A stretch of 64,000 nt of DNA. It comes from Paenibacillus cellulositrophicus (GTDB lineage Bacteria; Bacillota; Bacilli; Paenibacillales; Paenibacillaceae). Shown piece by piece: positions 44,431 to 53,031 of the stretch (positions are counted from its first letter, which is position 1; each line of letters begins with the position of its first letter). A program made the translations under genes and the position numbers. The stretch lies in contig NZ_CP045295.1 in NCBI RefSeq assembly GCF_009363095.1, positions 5,795,001 to 5,859,000 on the forward strand, in the 5' to 3' direction. The notes under the pieces are model-generated. The model searched no databases. It was not told the origin of the DNA and saw only the letters and a list, made by a program, of their open reading frames with translations.

Positions 44431-45039
44431 ATGATATCCATCGATCCCCAAGCCCAGAGCGAAAGGGATAACTACAAGCTGCTGATTGGCAGCATCATTC
44501 CCAGGCCGATCGCGTTTGTGACGACGAAATCACAGGATGGCGTATTGAACGGAGCGCCGTTCAGCTACTTTAACATCGTGTCCAGTAACCCGCCGATGAT
44601 TTCCCTGTCCATTCAGCGGTCAGGCGGCGAGCTTAAGGATACGGCCAGAAACATTCGCGACCTGCAGGAGTTTGTCGTTCATATCGTGGATGAGCAGAAT
44701 GTTCGGCAAGTGAATGAAACGGCAGCCAAGCTGCCTCCGAACCACAGCGAAATCGAATTAGCCGGATTGACGCCAGTCGAAAGCACCAAAGTCTCTGTTC
44801 CGGGCGTCGCCGAAGCCAAGATCCGGATGGAGTGCGTGCTCGAACAAGCGCTTGAGCTGGGCGGAGCGGGTTCTGACGGATGCGACTTCATCATCGGCCG
44901 AATCGTTCAGTTTCATATCCAGGAGGATTTGTACGAGAACGGTAGGATCGACGCCCGTCGTCTGGCTGCGGTAAGCCGGCTGGCCGGCAACCATTACGCG
45001 CGGATCGGGGACATATTCACGATTGAGCGCCCGCAGTAA
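44431..45039 (+). CDS. flavin reductase-like (FMN-binding split barrel) protein
   Basis: Protein of 202 residues from ATG 44431, with AGGGAGG about 10 bases upstream. LIGSIIPRPIAFVTTKSQDGVLNGAPFSYFNIVSSNPPMISLSI is the FMN-binding start of the flavin_reduct family, and DTARNIRDLQEFVVHIV and CDFIIGRIVQFHI follow. Members bind FMN and reduce it or other substrates for a partner enzyme. It closes the mhqR-like operon and is followed by a strong terminator. Confidence 0.87.
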   Translation: MISIDPQAQSERDNYKLLIGSIIPRPIAFVTTKSQDGVLNGAPFSYFNIVSSNPPMISLSIQRSGGELKDTARNIRDLQEFVVHIVDEQNVRQVNETAAKLPPNHSEIELAGLTPVESTKVSVPGVAEAKIRMECVLEQALELGGAGSDGCDFIIGRIVQFHIQEDLYENGRIDARRLAAVSRLAGNHYARIGDIFTIERPQ

Positions 45040-45060
45040 GTTTGCTCGAATGGAACTGAT

Positions 45061-45105
45061 AAAATGGCGGTGCAGGGGGTTATCCCTGCGCCGCCATTTT
45101 TGACT
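45061..45105 (+). terminator. terminator of the mhqR-like operon
   Basis: AAAATGGCGGTGCAGGG pairs with CCCTGCGCCGCCATTTT with one internal mismatch over a 6-base loop, followed by T. Confidence 0.85.
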
Positions 45106-45179
45106 TCCCGTCGATTGCCGCCTCCCTAGGCAAATTACGGGCAAGCGAAGTGATCCGACCTCAAGGCTCACCTTCTGGT

Positions 45180-45776
45180 TTATGTTGTGCCTTTTCTTAC
45201 CGGGTGTCGTAAAATGGTCCTTGCCTTCTCCGGAGGGGTGCTCATGATATCGGAAATATAAATTTCATGATGAAGCCCGTTTTGTACCAGATTATGGTCC
45301 TTCATAAATGCCTCAATCAAATCCACGGTTTCCTGCTCCCGATCATAGGGGCCGTTATGCATCATTTGCACGCATTTACCCTCATTGATCGTTTCTAGGA
45401 CGATAGATTGAATGAGCGGATTGTCCATGATCGCATTTATTTTGGTCCTCTCCCAATGGCTCTCCGTCACGTAGTCGGGAACTCGTATGAGCAGTTTCCA
45501 ATACCATTGCTCCATTGGCACTTCCCGAACAGGCTTATTGCCGTCCACCCACCAGAGCCCCTCCAGAACCGGCACGATAAAATCTTTGCCTTCCTTCATC
45601 ATCAGTGATTTGACTCCGTATGCAGAGGTGTGAAGTGCTTGTACAGCAGCCAGGTGGGCAGATCCGCCAGGGGCACCCTGATCGGAAATGGTAAGATAAA
45701 GGTTGCTTTCAAGCTCAATCAGTTCGGGGTGATCCGGAGCGTGATAATACTTGTTGTCTGTAATCATTAGATTCAT
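45180..45776 (-). CDS. GyrI-like small-molecule-binding domain protein
   Basis: Protein of 198 residues from ATG 45776 (an adjacent TTG at 45779 is also possible), with GGAGAGG about 11 bases upstream. LYLTISDQGAPGGSAHLAAVQALHTSAYGVKSLMM is the usual opening, and GLWWVDGNKPVREVPMEQWYWKLLIRVPD and MMHNGPYDREQETVDLIEAF complete the GyrI-like (SOUL-type) fold. These domains bind or hydrolyse hydrophobic drugs and are often found with regulators. It diverges from the WYL regulator at 45938. Confidence 0.86.
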   Translation of the reverse strand: MNLMITDNKYYHAPDHPELIELESNLYLTISDQGAPGGSAHLAAVQALHTSAYGVKSLMMKEGKDFIVPVLEGLWWVDGNKPVREVPMEQWYWKLLIRVPDYVTESHWERTKINAIMDNPLIQSIVLETINEGKCVQMMHNGPYDREQETVDLIEAFMKDHNLVQNGLHHEIYISDIMSTPPEKARTILRHPVRKGTT

Positions 45777-45832
45777 CAATGTTTGCCTCTCCTTTCGTTT
45801 AAGGTGCAGTGACATTGTACTATACCGATTAC

Positions 45833-45846
45833 GACATCATTATGTC
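45833..45846. promoter_or_regulatory. dyad in the divergent region of the GyrI-like and WYL genes
   Basis: GACAT, 4 bases, ATGTC. The position between the divergent starts suits binding by the WYL regulator. Short, so chance is possible. Confidence 0.35.
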
Positions 45847-45937
45847 ATGAACGGTTCGGGTTTTTTAGGCCAACGTTTTGTGTTTTAATGAGTGTGTATT
45901 GAACTATAGTGTGAAGCGGAAATGGAGGACAAGGGCC

Positions 45938-46870
45938 TTGAAAATTGACAGGCTTCTTGCTATCGTGACGCTGCTGCTGGGGCGCGATAGAATAAGCGGC
46001 AAGGAACTCGCCGAACGTTTTGAGGTATCGGTCCGAACGATCTGCCGAGATATCGAAGCAATCAATAAGGCGGGTATTCCTATCGTATCCTATACGGGGA
46101 TCGCTGGGGGTTACGGACTGATCGATCATTATAAACTAGACCGTCAACTGCTGACGTTTGAAGAACTGTTTGTGATTGAGACGGCCCTGAACGGGATGCT
46201 TTCCTCGCTGGATGATCAGAAGATCCAACTGTTAAGGGATAAGGTACAAGCTCTTATCGTAAAAGCGGAACGTGATCAAATGCAGGAGCATAAGCAGAAA
46301 ATGATCGTAGACTTTAATCCGTGGGGGCACGGACGATCGGAACAAGATATTATAGAACAATTGCGCGGAGCCATTAAGGACAACCTGATGGTTGAATTTG
46401 ATTACCCAAACACGATTGGCGAATATTATGCTCGCAAAATAGAACCGATGACAATAGCATTAAAAGGTTATCATTGGTATGTGTACGGGTATTGTACGAC
46501 TCGGAACAATTATCGAATCTTTCGATTATCCCGAATAAACAACCTGCGGATTGCCTTAGAGAGCTTTGTTCGCCGAGATAAAACGATCGAGGATTTAGAA
46601 GCTTTATGGAACGATCGCGGTCCGGTTACTCGTTTGGAGTTACATTTTCAGCCGCAGGTAAGAACAAGAGTACAGGACTACTTCAAAGCGGAATCGATCA
46701 CCCCTTTACCTGACGGCTCACTTCAAGTTAAAGGGGAGTTTCTGGAGGATAGTTGGCTATATGATACGATTCTAAGTTTTGGGCCGAATGTCCTCGTATT
46801 GGAACCTGAACACATAAGGGCAGAGATCGCCGATCGAGTACGCAGAACTGCTCAATTATATGATAAATGA
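45938..46870 (+). CDS. YafY-like HTH/WYL-domain transcriptional regulator
   Basis: Protein of 310 residues from TTG 45938, with GGAGG about 9 bases upstream; the open frame upstream has no conserved match. The HTH_11 domain is IDRLLAIVTLLLGRDRISGKELAERFEVSVRTICRDIEAINKAGIPIV. The WYL domain spans about 130-220 (DLMVEFDYPN, ARKIEPMTIALKGYHWYVYGYCTTRNNYRIFRLSRINNL), with the C-terminal WCX region after it. WYL domains bind nucleotides or small ligands. It likely controls the divergent GyrI-like gene. The fragment at 10328-10435 is a piece of a related regulator. Confidence 0.9.
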   Translation: MKIDRLLAIVTLLLGRDRISGKELAERFEVSVRTICRDIEAINKAGIPIVSYTGIAGGYGLIDHYKLDRQLLTFEELFVIETALNGMLSSLDDQKIQLLRDKVQALIVKAERDQMQEHKQKMIVDFNPWGHGRSEQDIIEQLRGAIKDNLMVEFDYPNTIGEYYARKIEPMTIALKGYHWYVYGYCTTRNNYRIFRLSRINNLRIALESFVRRDKTIEDLEALWNDRGPVTRLELHFQPQVRTRVQDYFKAESITPLPDGSLQVKGEFLEDSWLYDTILSFGPNVLVLEPEHIRAEIADRVRRTAQLYDK

Positions 46871-46892
46871 TTTAACTCATAACAATTGAAAA

Positions 46893-46943
46893 AGACGTGA
46901 CCGGATTGGTCGTTAACAGCGACCAGCGTTCCAGTACACGTCT
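46893..46943. terminator. hairpin between WYL and YhdH-type genes
   Basis: AGACGTG (46893-46899) pairs with CACGTCT (46937-46943) and encloses GGTCG/CGACC. No T-run is evident, but it sits between convergent genes. Confidence 0.5.
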
Positions 46944-46966
46944 CACGCTTTACGATGACATGCTGC

Positions 46967-47962
46967 TTAAGAGAGGCTCACGATAGCCCGGCCCCGCATG
47001 CGGCCTTGAAGAATTTGGGTCAACGTGTCCGGCAGATTGGGCAGCGCAATCTCGTGAACGACGGAATCGAGCATTTCTTCTTCCGGCAGCCACTCGGCCG
47101 CAATCCGTCCCCATACCTTGCGCCGGAGCTCCATAGGGCACTGCACCGAGTCAATGCCGAGCAGATTAACGCCGCGTAAAATAAACGGAAGCACCGATGA
47201 GGCGAAGTCCATTCCCCCGGTAAAACCGCTGACAGCGACAGAGCCTCCATAACGGACCGATCTTAGGACATGAGGCAGAAGAGCCCCGCCTACCGGATCG
47301 ACCGCACCGGCCCATCGCTCCTGCTGAAGGGAGCGTCCTTCAGGCAATTCCAGCTCCTGGGGCGAGATGCATTCGGCGGCGCCTAGTTTTTGCAAATAAT
47401 CGGCTTCAGCGCTTTTGCGGGAGCTGGCCGTCACGTCATAACCCGACCGCGTCAGCATGGCGACGGCCCAACTTCCCACGCCGCCGGTGGCACCGGTTAC
47501 GAGCACAGGGCCTTGGCCGGGAGCCAGTCCGTTCTCCTCCATCCGGTGAATGGATAAGGCAGCGGTGAACCCGGCGGTGCCGACCGCCATCGCTGCCTTC
47601 GCCGACATACCCGGCGGCAGGGGGACGACCCAAGCAGCGGGCACCCGCGTCATTTGGCTGAAGCCTCCCGGATGGGATACCCCCAATCCGTATCCCGTAA
47701 CGAGGACTTCGTCTCCCTCACGGAATGCAGGGTCAGACGAAGCGACGACGGTTCCGGACAAGTCGATTCCCGGAATATGCGGGTAACTGTTCACGATATT
47801 GCCTCCAGGGATGCTGGCCAGCCCGTCTTTATAATTCACGCCTGAGTATGCAACACGGATCGTTACGTCTCCTTCCGGCAGATCGTCCAGCAAATAGCCC
47901 CGTATTTCCGGCTTCAGCTTTTCCCCTTTCCAATCTACCGTTAATGCTTGATAAGTGTTCAT
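46967..47962 (-). CDS. YhdH/YhfP-type MDR oxidoreductase (acryloyl-CoA-reductase-like)
   Basis: Protein of 331 residues, the usual size of this family, from ATG 47962 with GAGGCGG about 9 bases upstream. VAYSGVNYKDGLASIPGG, the YhdH signature PHIPGIDLSGTVVASSDPAFREGDEVLVTGYGLGVSHPGGF and the NADPH motif VTGATGGVGSWAVAML are present. The C-terminus GRMRGRAIVSL is conserved. The zinc ligands of alcohol dehydrogenases are missing, as expected. Family members reduce acryloyl-CoA or quinone-like enones. It is divergent from a LysR regulator, its likely controller. Confidence 0.9.
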   Translation of the reverse strand: MNTYQALTVDWKGEKLKPEIRGYLLDDLPEGDVTIRVAYSGVNYKDGLASIPGGNIVNSYPHIPGIDLSGTVVASSDPAFREGDEVLVTGYGLGVSHPGGFSQMTRVPAAWVVPLPPGMSAKAAMAVGTAGFTAALSIHRMEENGLAPGQGPVLVTGATGGVGSWAVAMLTRSGYDVTASSRKSAEADYLQKLGAAECISPQELELPEGRSLQQERWAGAVDPVGGALLPHVLRSVRYGGSVAVSGFTGGMDFASSVLPFILRGVNLLGIDSVQCPMELRRKVWGRIAAEWLPEEEMLDSVVHEIALPNLPDTLTQILQGRMRGRAIVSLS

Positions 47963-48190
47963 TTTTGATGCCGCCTCTCTTAAATAATGATGGATGATTT
48001 GCAGAAAATTATGCTCTGAGCATGGATGCAGCGTTTCGGATTCAACTCGGTCCGATCGAATCAACAAACTCTTTGAGTTCCAGATTAAAGCGCTCCATCG
48101 AAAATCTATCGTCATCAGGCGATAACCCAGGATCGGAAGGGAGCGATCCCTCCTTATAGTTAGAATATCCTTGTTCTTCTTATTCGTCTA

Positions 48191-48211
48191 ATTTATAATT
48201 CGTATATAAAT
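48191..48211. promoter_or_regulatory. LysR-type operator candidate
   Basis: ATTTATA, 7 bases, TATAAAT is a perfect dyad 30 bases before the LysR start and contains T-N11-A spacing. It lies between the divergent LysR and YhdH-type genes. No other feature was recognised in 47963-48190. Confidence 0.5.
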
Positions 48212-48240
48212 CATGCATAAATGTAATGGATGAGGAGGGG

Positions 48241-49137
48241 ATGAAAATCGAGTGGCAGCAGATTGAGTATTTTATTGCGGTGGCGAAGCTGCAGCATATG
48301 ACGAAGGCGGCACAGCAGTTATCCCTGTCCCAGCCTGCCTTGAGCCGTTCTATCGCAGGCTTGGAGAAGGAGCTGGGCGTGGCTTTGTTCGAACGGAGCG
48401 GACGTAATCTGGTCCTGAACCGGTTCGGGCGTCTTTTTCTGGAACGGGCTGAACATGCTTTTCGTGAAATTGAGCAAGCCAAACAGGAGATCGCGAACCA
48501 AATCAATCCGGAGGCGGGTGTGATTTCCCTTAGCTTCCTGCATACGCTCGGAGCTCAGCTGATCCCGAGCCTGCTCGGTTCCTTCCGGGAGCGTTATACC
48601 GACATCCGTTTTGAGCTTCATGAGAGCTCCAATCAACAATTGCTTACGCTCATCTCCAATCACGAATGCGATTTCGGCCTTTCCACGCCCGAGCTGCTGG
48701 ATGACAAGTTCAACTGGCATTTGCTCGGCATGCCCGAATTATTTCTTGCCCTTCCGCAGCATCATCGGTGGAGCAGCAAAAGCCAAATCAGTTTGGAGGA
48801 GCTGCAGGATGAGCCTTTTGTCGGTTTAAAGACGTCCTGCGGGTTAAATTTCACCATCAACCAATTGTTCGAAAAAAAACAGATTCGCCCGAACACCGTA
48901 TTTGAAGCGGACGAATTGGATACGGTGGCCGGGCTCGTTTCTGCGGGTTTTGGAGTTGCCTTGCTGCCGAAGACGATAGGTGTTCAAAATCATCAATTGC
49001 ACTGGGTGAAGGTCGATGACCCGGCATGCAAGCTTCCGATCGGCGTAGTATGGAAAAAAGACAGGCCGCTTACCCCGGTATCGGAAACTTTCCTTGACTT
49101 CATCCGCGAAAAATACCCTTTGGTTCAACAGGAGTAA
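48241..49137 (+). CDS. LysR-family regulator
   Basis: Protein of 298 residues from ATG 48241, preceded by GAGGAGGGG. The N-terminal HTH is WQQIEYFIAVAKLQHMTKAAQQLSLSQPALSRSIAGLEKELGVALFERSGRNLVLN. The remaining 210 residues form the two-lobed co-inducer domain (FLHTLGAQLIPSLLGSFRERYTDIRFEL, VSAGFGVALLPKT). The protein resembles the GltC/CitR-like subgroup. It ends 12 bases from the convergent GerC gene. By divergence it likely activates the YhdH-type gene. The ligand is unknown. Confidence 0.9.
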   Translation: MKIEWQQIEYFIAVAKLQHMTKAAQQLSLSQPALSRSIAGLEKELGVALFERSGRNLVLNRFGRLFLERAEHAFREIEQAKQEIANQINPEAGVISLSFLHTLGAQLIPSLLGSFRERYTDIRFELHESSNQQLLTLISNHECDFGLSTPELLDDKFNWHLLGMPELFLALPQHHRWSSKSQISLEELQDEPFVGLKTSCGLNFTINQLFEKKQIRPNTVFEADELDTVAGLVSAGFGVALLPKTIGVQNHQLHWVKVDDPACKLPIGVVWKKDRPLTPVSETFLDFIREKYPLVQQE

Positions 49138-49149
49138 TGCTGTATCATT

Positions 49150-50286
49150 TCATCTCATTTTGGAAATGCCGCCACTGATCAAATTAACCTTGACGGTAAT
49201 GATACCAATGCTGCCCCGATCCAGGTTTAATTGTCCTTTGTTGCTTAGTTCCTGCCATTCCTTGGGCATGCTGCGGTACAGCTTTGCCGACAGGCCATAC
49301 GCGTCGATGTCCTGCTCTAGCCCTTTTAAATACGTATCCATGATCTGGCTTTTAACTTCCTTGGCAGCCTGCAGCTCGAGCTGTTGGCGATGGAGGCTTG
49401 TGCTCAGCTGCGGAAGCGTTGCCTGCATGGAAACCTTGATATCGAAGACCGGTTTCCCGTTGAAGATACGTGGCCGGATCGACGATTTGATGTTGTTCAT
49501 GACCATGACGGCTTGGATTTTCTTTTCTCCCTTGATGACCAGGGGTGTACGTATCGTTTTTTTCTCCGTCCAGCGGAGTCCCAGGATATGTTGGGTCGGA
49601 AGACAGCTCCGGAACTTCTGATGGTCCAGAAAGCATACGCCGGCCATGCTGATGTTGGGGGACGGCTTCTGGTTGTCGGTCCAACCCGATACGGTTTCCA
49701 CGTAAGGCAGATGGACCGTTTCACCTTTTTCTTTCCATTTCCAAATGAATTTGTACATATACAACGGAGCGACAACCGAACTTTGTTCATAAGACCGCAT
49801 CGGGCTGTTCAACTGCGAGTATATGGCGGACAGTTCGCTGGTTGACGTCGCATTGAGCACCCGCTCCAAGGGTTCCCTGGTGGCCATCGCCCACACGGTA
49901 TAACGATACTCGTAATACCGGTCCCATACGTCCATCACCTGATCGATCAGCCCGTGCTTTAATGCATTCTCGGTAAAGACAACCGACTTCACGTTGCTCC
50001 AGACAATTCGCTGCGGACTCGATTCGTACAGATTGAATATCGCTGTGTCGAACGCATCCCCCTCCGCCTTGCCAACGAACGTTTTCTGCTGCTGGTTCTG
50101 ACCTGATTCTTTCTTGGCGATCCCCCCAAAGTTGACCATTTGGATGTACACGACAACTTTGTCCTTGACGTAATCAACGCCCAGTGTATTGACGTAAATC
50201 ATATGCTCGATTTCCCTAGTCCCCCAGCAGCCGGTTAGCAGCGTAGAGAGCAGGATAACGATAGCGATGCAGCGGATCGTTTTCAT
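49150..50286 (-). CDS. GerC-family spore germination lipoprotein (operon 2)
   Basis: Protein of 378 residues. The start at 50286 gives a lipoprotein signal, MKTIRCIAIVILLSTLLTGC, lipidated cysteine at residue 20, followed by WGTREIEHMIYVNTLGVDYV, the classical Ger(x)C opening. Another ATG 12 bases upstream is possible. The family domains DWVWRYYEYRYTVW-like (reads VWDRYYEYRYTVWAMA) and PTQHILGLRWTEKKTIRTPLVIKGE are present. It is 8 bases after gerA of the same operon and the last gene on the minus strand. GerC orthologues attach the receptor to the spore inner membrane. Confidence 0.92.
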   Translation of the reverse strand: MKTIRCIAIVILLSTLLTGCWGTREIEHMIYVNTLGVDYVKDKVVVYIQMVNFGGIAKKESGQNQQQKTFVGKAEGDAFDTAIFNLYESSPQRIVWSNVKSVVFTENALKHGLIDQVMDVWDRYYEYRYTVWAMATREPLERVLNATSTSELSAIYSQLNSPMRSYEQSSVVAPLYMYKFIWKWKEKGETVHLPYVETVSGWTDNQKPSPNISMAGVCFLDHQKFRSCLPTQHILGLRWTEKKTIRTPLVIKGEKKIQAVMVMNNIKSSIRPRIFNGKPVFDIKVSMQATLPQLSTSLHRQQLELQAAKEVKSQIMDTYLKGLEQDIDAYGLSAKLYRSMPKEWQELSNKGQLNLDRGSIGIITVKVNLISGGISKMR

Positions 50287-50294
50287 GCCGTAAT

Positions 50295-51734
50295 TCATCC
50301 TTTGTTTTCGGAATGGTCGCTGAATTTCCCTTTGCCCCAAGGCATGCGGAAAAGAACCTTAAACCATTCCTTAAATTGAGGTGGAGACAGAGGGGACAAA
50401 AAAGGGGTGCCGAAGGATCGAAGATTGACCAGGAACAGAACGAGAGCCAGCAGACTCGTCAGCGTTCCGAATAGTCCGAGAAATCCGCTGATCAGCAGAA
50501 TCACTAGCCTTAGCAGGCTGACCACCGTGACTAAGGACTGGTTCACCAGCGTAAAGGTGGAGACGACCGATATTGCCGTAACGACGATGGTTCCCGGTGC
50601 CGCAATCCCCGCGCTGATGGCGGCCTGGCCAATAATCAACCCGCCGACGACCGACAGAGTCTGTCCGAAGGATGAGGGCAATCTCATTCCCGCCTCCCTG
50701 AAAATCTCGAAGAGCAGCAGGCTCACCACGGCCTCCAACGGGACCGGGAGCGGCACACCTTGCCTGGAGTTGACGATGGTCGCCAGCAGGGTGAAGGGGA
50801 TTTGATCCTGATGGTATGCCGTAATCGCCGTCCAAAATCCAGGTAAAAAAAGCGACAGCATGACCCCGATTATCCTTAATAACCTTGTGAAGGCAACGAA
50901 GGTGTTGACGTAATGAGCGTCTTCCGACGTGTTAAGCAGAAGGTTAAAGGTCACAGGGCCGAAAACCACTGTCGGCGAGCCGTTCATCACGAGCGCGAAT
51001 TTGCCGTGAAGCAGCGCGTTGACCGTGTAGTCCGGCCGGCCTGTATAGGTCATCAGCGGAAAAAGCGAAAAGCCCGTTAACGTTTCTTCCAGCTGCGTAT
51101 TGCTGATCAGACCTTTGGTACGTACGCGCGCGAGCCTGGAGCGGATTTCATCGAGCACATGCTTCTGAATTTCATCCTTATGGTACAGAAGAAATACCTC
51201 GGTCGACGTTTCCGAGCCGATCGTGAATGCTTCGACCGCCAGCAATTCGGTTTTGAGCCTTCTTCGAATCAAGGCCAGATTGGTGTATGCATCTTCGACA
51301 AATCCGTCCCGCGGCCCGCGGCTAGACACCTCCGTATTAGGCTCCTCAGGCTGCCGTATGGGCGGATTGGCCAGAGTTACCGAGTAAATCTGATACGTAG
51401 GTTTGAATAGGAGCAGAAGATTTCCGTTCAGCACAGTTTCCTTTATGGCTTCTTCGCGGCCTTTTTCAGGCAGGTTTTTCATGTGAAACGGAACCTTCTG
51501 CTGCAGGTTCATCTGGTCCGATCGAAAAATATCTTCAGAAATGTCCTTCAGCGCAGGAATGATATCCTGCTCCACTTTGTTGACGTCACACAACCCTTGG
51601 CAGTACAGCAGCTGAACGCTGTAGTCTGCATTGGATAGCTGTAGGGTTATATTTTTAATATCCGCACTCGAATCGAATAAGCGGGAGACCAAAGCATCGA
51701 TCGCTGAACCGTTCCGGCTGCTTTTTCTCATCAT
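50295..51734 (-). CDS. GerA-family germinant receptor subunit A (operon 2)
   Basis: Protein of 479 residues. The start is ATG 51734 (ATGATGAG, with GGGGGA upstream), overlapping the gerB stop by 4 bases; an open frame upstream lies inside gerB. The soluble half contains EDAYTNLALIRRRLKTELLAVEAF, and GRPDYTVNALLHGKFALVMNGSPTVVFGPVTFNLLLNTSEDAHYVN holds the GSPTV signature. The membrane half includes PLPVPLEAVVSLLLFEIFREAGMRLP. It is one of three subunits of a nutrient receptor. Confidence 0.94.
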   Translation of the reverse strand: MMRKSSRNGSAIDALVSRLFDSSADIKNITLQLSNADYSVQLLYCQGLCDVNKVEQDIIPALKDISEDIFRSDQMNLQQKVPFHMKNLPEKGREEAIKETVLNGNLLLLFKPTYQIYSVTLANPPIRQPEEPNTEVSSRGPRDGFVEDAYTNLALIRRRLKTELLAVEAFTIGSETSTEVFLLYHKDEIQKHVLDEIRSRLARVRTKGLISNTQLEETLTGFSLFPLMTYTGRPDYTVNALLHGKFALVMNGSPTVVFGPVTFNLLLNTSEDAHYVNTFVAFTRLLRIIGVMLSLFLPGFWTAITAYHQDQIPFTLLATIVNSRQGVPLPVPLEAVVSLLLFEIFREAGMRLPSSFGQTLSVVGGLIIGQAAISAGIAAPGTIVVTAISVVSTFTLVNQSLVTVVSLLRLVILLISGFLGLFGTLTSLLALVLFLVNLRSFGTPFLSPLSPPQFKEWFKVLFRMPWGKGKFSDHSENKG

Positions 51735-52816
51735 GACGCCGCTTTCCCCCTTCGCTGAGCCAACAGGAGCAGTCCAGCCATAATAACCGAAAACGCCAGT
51801 ACCCCCCACAGCGATATAGGAAGTACATAGTGAGACATCATTTTTATGAAGGCCTGATCGCTGATCGGCATGGTCGAAATGAAGAGGATGACCGCGTAAA
51901 GGCAGCCCAGCATCCATGCCTTTCCCTTAATGCTCTGAATCCGGAATACATCCAGAATGAGAAACATGGTGAGGGATATCCGGATGAACGCGCCGCTGAA
52001 CCATTGGTACACGCTGAAAAAGTCCAAGTGCTCGATGTAGCGGCCGATCGTGAGCAGCCTCCATTCCTCGTAAGCTGGAAACCTCAGCTTGGCCGCCTCG
52101 TCCGTTCCGAATTCGACAATTGAGCCAATGAGTGGACCTAGGGTCAGACCTGCCAAGAGGACGACCACTGTCAAGAAATGCAAGTACGTCAGGCGAGACT
52201 GGATGTGATGCTGCATGAAGAGCAGCATGATCAACTCCGCGAAGCCGGCCCCCACATAGACCGCGCCGCTCCAGACCGGCTGCATGCCATGGGCGAGAAG
52301 CGGCTTAAGCAGGGAGTAATCTTTATGCGGAGTATTCGAAAACATGACGAAAAAACCGAGCAGGACGACAACGGGCAGCAGGACGCTGGCTGTATTGGCA
52401 ATGGATTGGATGCCAAGGTACGCGTTGACCACCGAAATGAAAAGAAAGATCAGGGCAAACACCAGAATCGGTGTTTCAGGAGAAAAGGTCTGATGGATCC
52501 AGTAGACGGTGTCCCGGGTCGTAATCGTACATATTGCAAAGAGGTAGATCGCTGCCGATCCGGCCAGCAGGCGTCCTACAATAGGGGAGTAAGCTTTTGA
52601 GAAGATGTCAAATATCGGACGCTTGGCGGCTCTGCTGATTCCAAAGTGCAGGATCACAATCCATACCAGCGAGCATGCCCCCGCAAGAACTATAGACATC
52701 CAGGAGTCGCGTCCGGCCGCATCCAGCAAAATCGGGATGATGATGACATGGTTCAGCAGCCCCGTGCTCAGCATCATGATCATGACGGATTGAACAAACG
52801 TAATAGGGGATTTCAT
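51731..52816 (-). CDS. GerB-family endospore germination permease (operon 2)
   Basis: Protein of 361 residues with ten membrane segments. It begins ITFVQSVMIMMLSTGLLNHVIIIPILLDAAGRDSWMS, the typical GerKB/YndE opening. It is the first gene of a minus-strand B-A-C operon, with overlapping stop and start to gerA. An AGGAGGAAG site lies before ATG 52816. The permease-like fold probably forms the germinant pocket. It differs strongly from the operon 1 permease, so the two receptors likely see different nutrients. Confidence 0.94.
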   Translation of the reverse strand: MKSPITFVQSVMIMMLSTGLLNHVIIIPILLDAAGRDSWMSIVLAGACSLVWIVILHFGISRAAKRPIFDIFSKAYSPIVGRLLAGSAAIYLFAICTITTRDTVYWIHQTFSPETPILVFALIFLFISVVNAYLGIQSIANTASVLLPVVVLLGFFVMFSNTPHKDYSLLKPLLAHGMQPVWSGAVYVGAGFAELIMLLFMQHHIQSRLTYLHFLTVVVLLAGLTLGPLIGSIVEFGTDEAAKLRFPAYEEWRLLTIGRYIEHLDFFSVYQWFSGAFIRISLTMFLILDVFRIQSIKGKAWMLGCLYAVILFISTMPISDQAFIKMMSHYVLPISLWGVLAFSVIMAGLLLLAQRRGKAAS

Positions 52817-53031
52817 GGTCAGCTTCCTCCTGCTATGGCAATCGTTCCTTTCTTATTGTGGAATATTTTAGATGAATTATACTGTCGAACCAAAATGAAG
52901 GCAGAGGATAACAAGAGCTTCTTATGACAGTAGTGGCATCAGATTTATTTAAAAAAGTTAACCTTTGTTAATCGACAACGCCATTTTTCGCTCCTATAAT
53001 GATTCAATCTTAGGTTTAGGAGTTGATCATA

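Noticed and set aside
43453..44451. 332-codon open frame opposite the ring-cleaving dioxygenase
   Set aside because: The plus strand gene has a ribosome site and metal motifs; the antisense frame has no recognisable domain.
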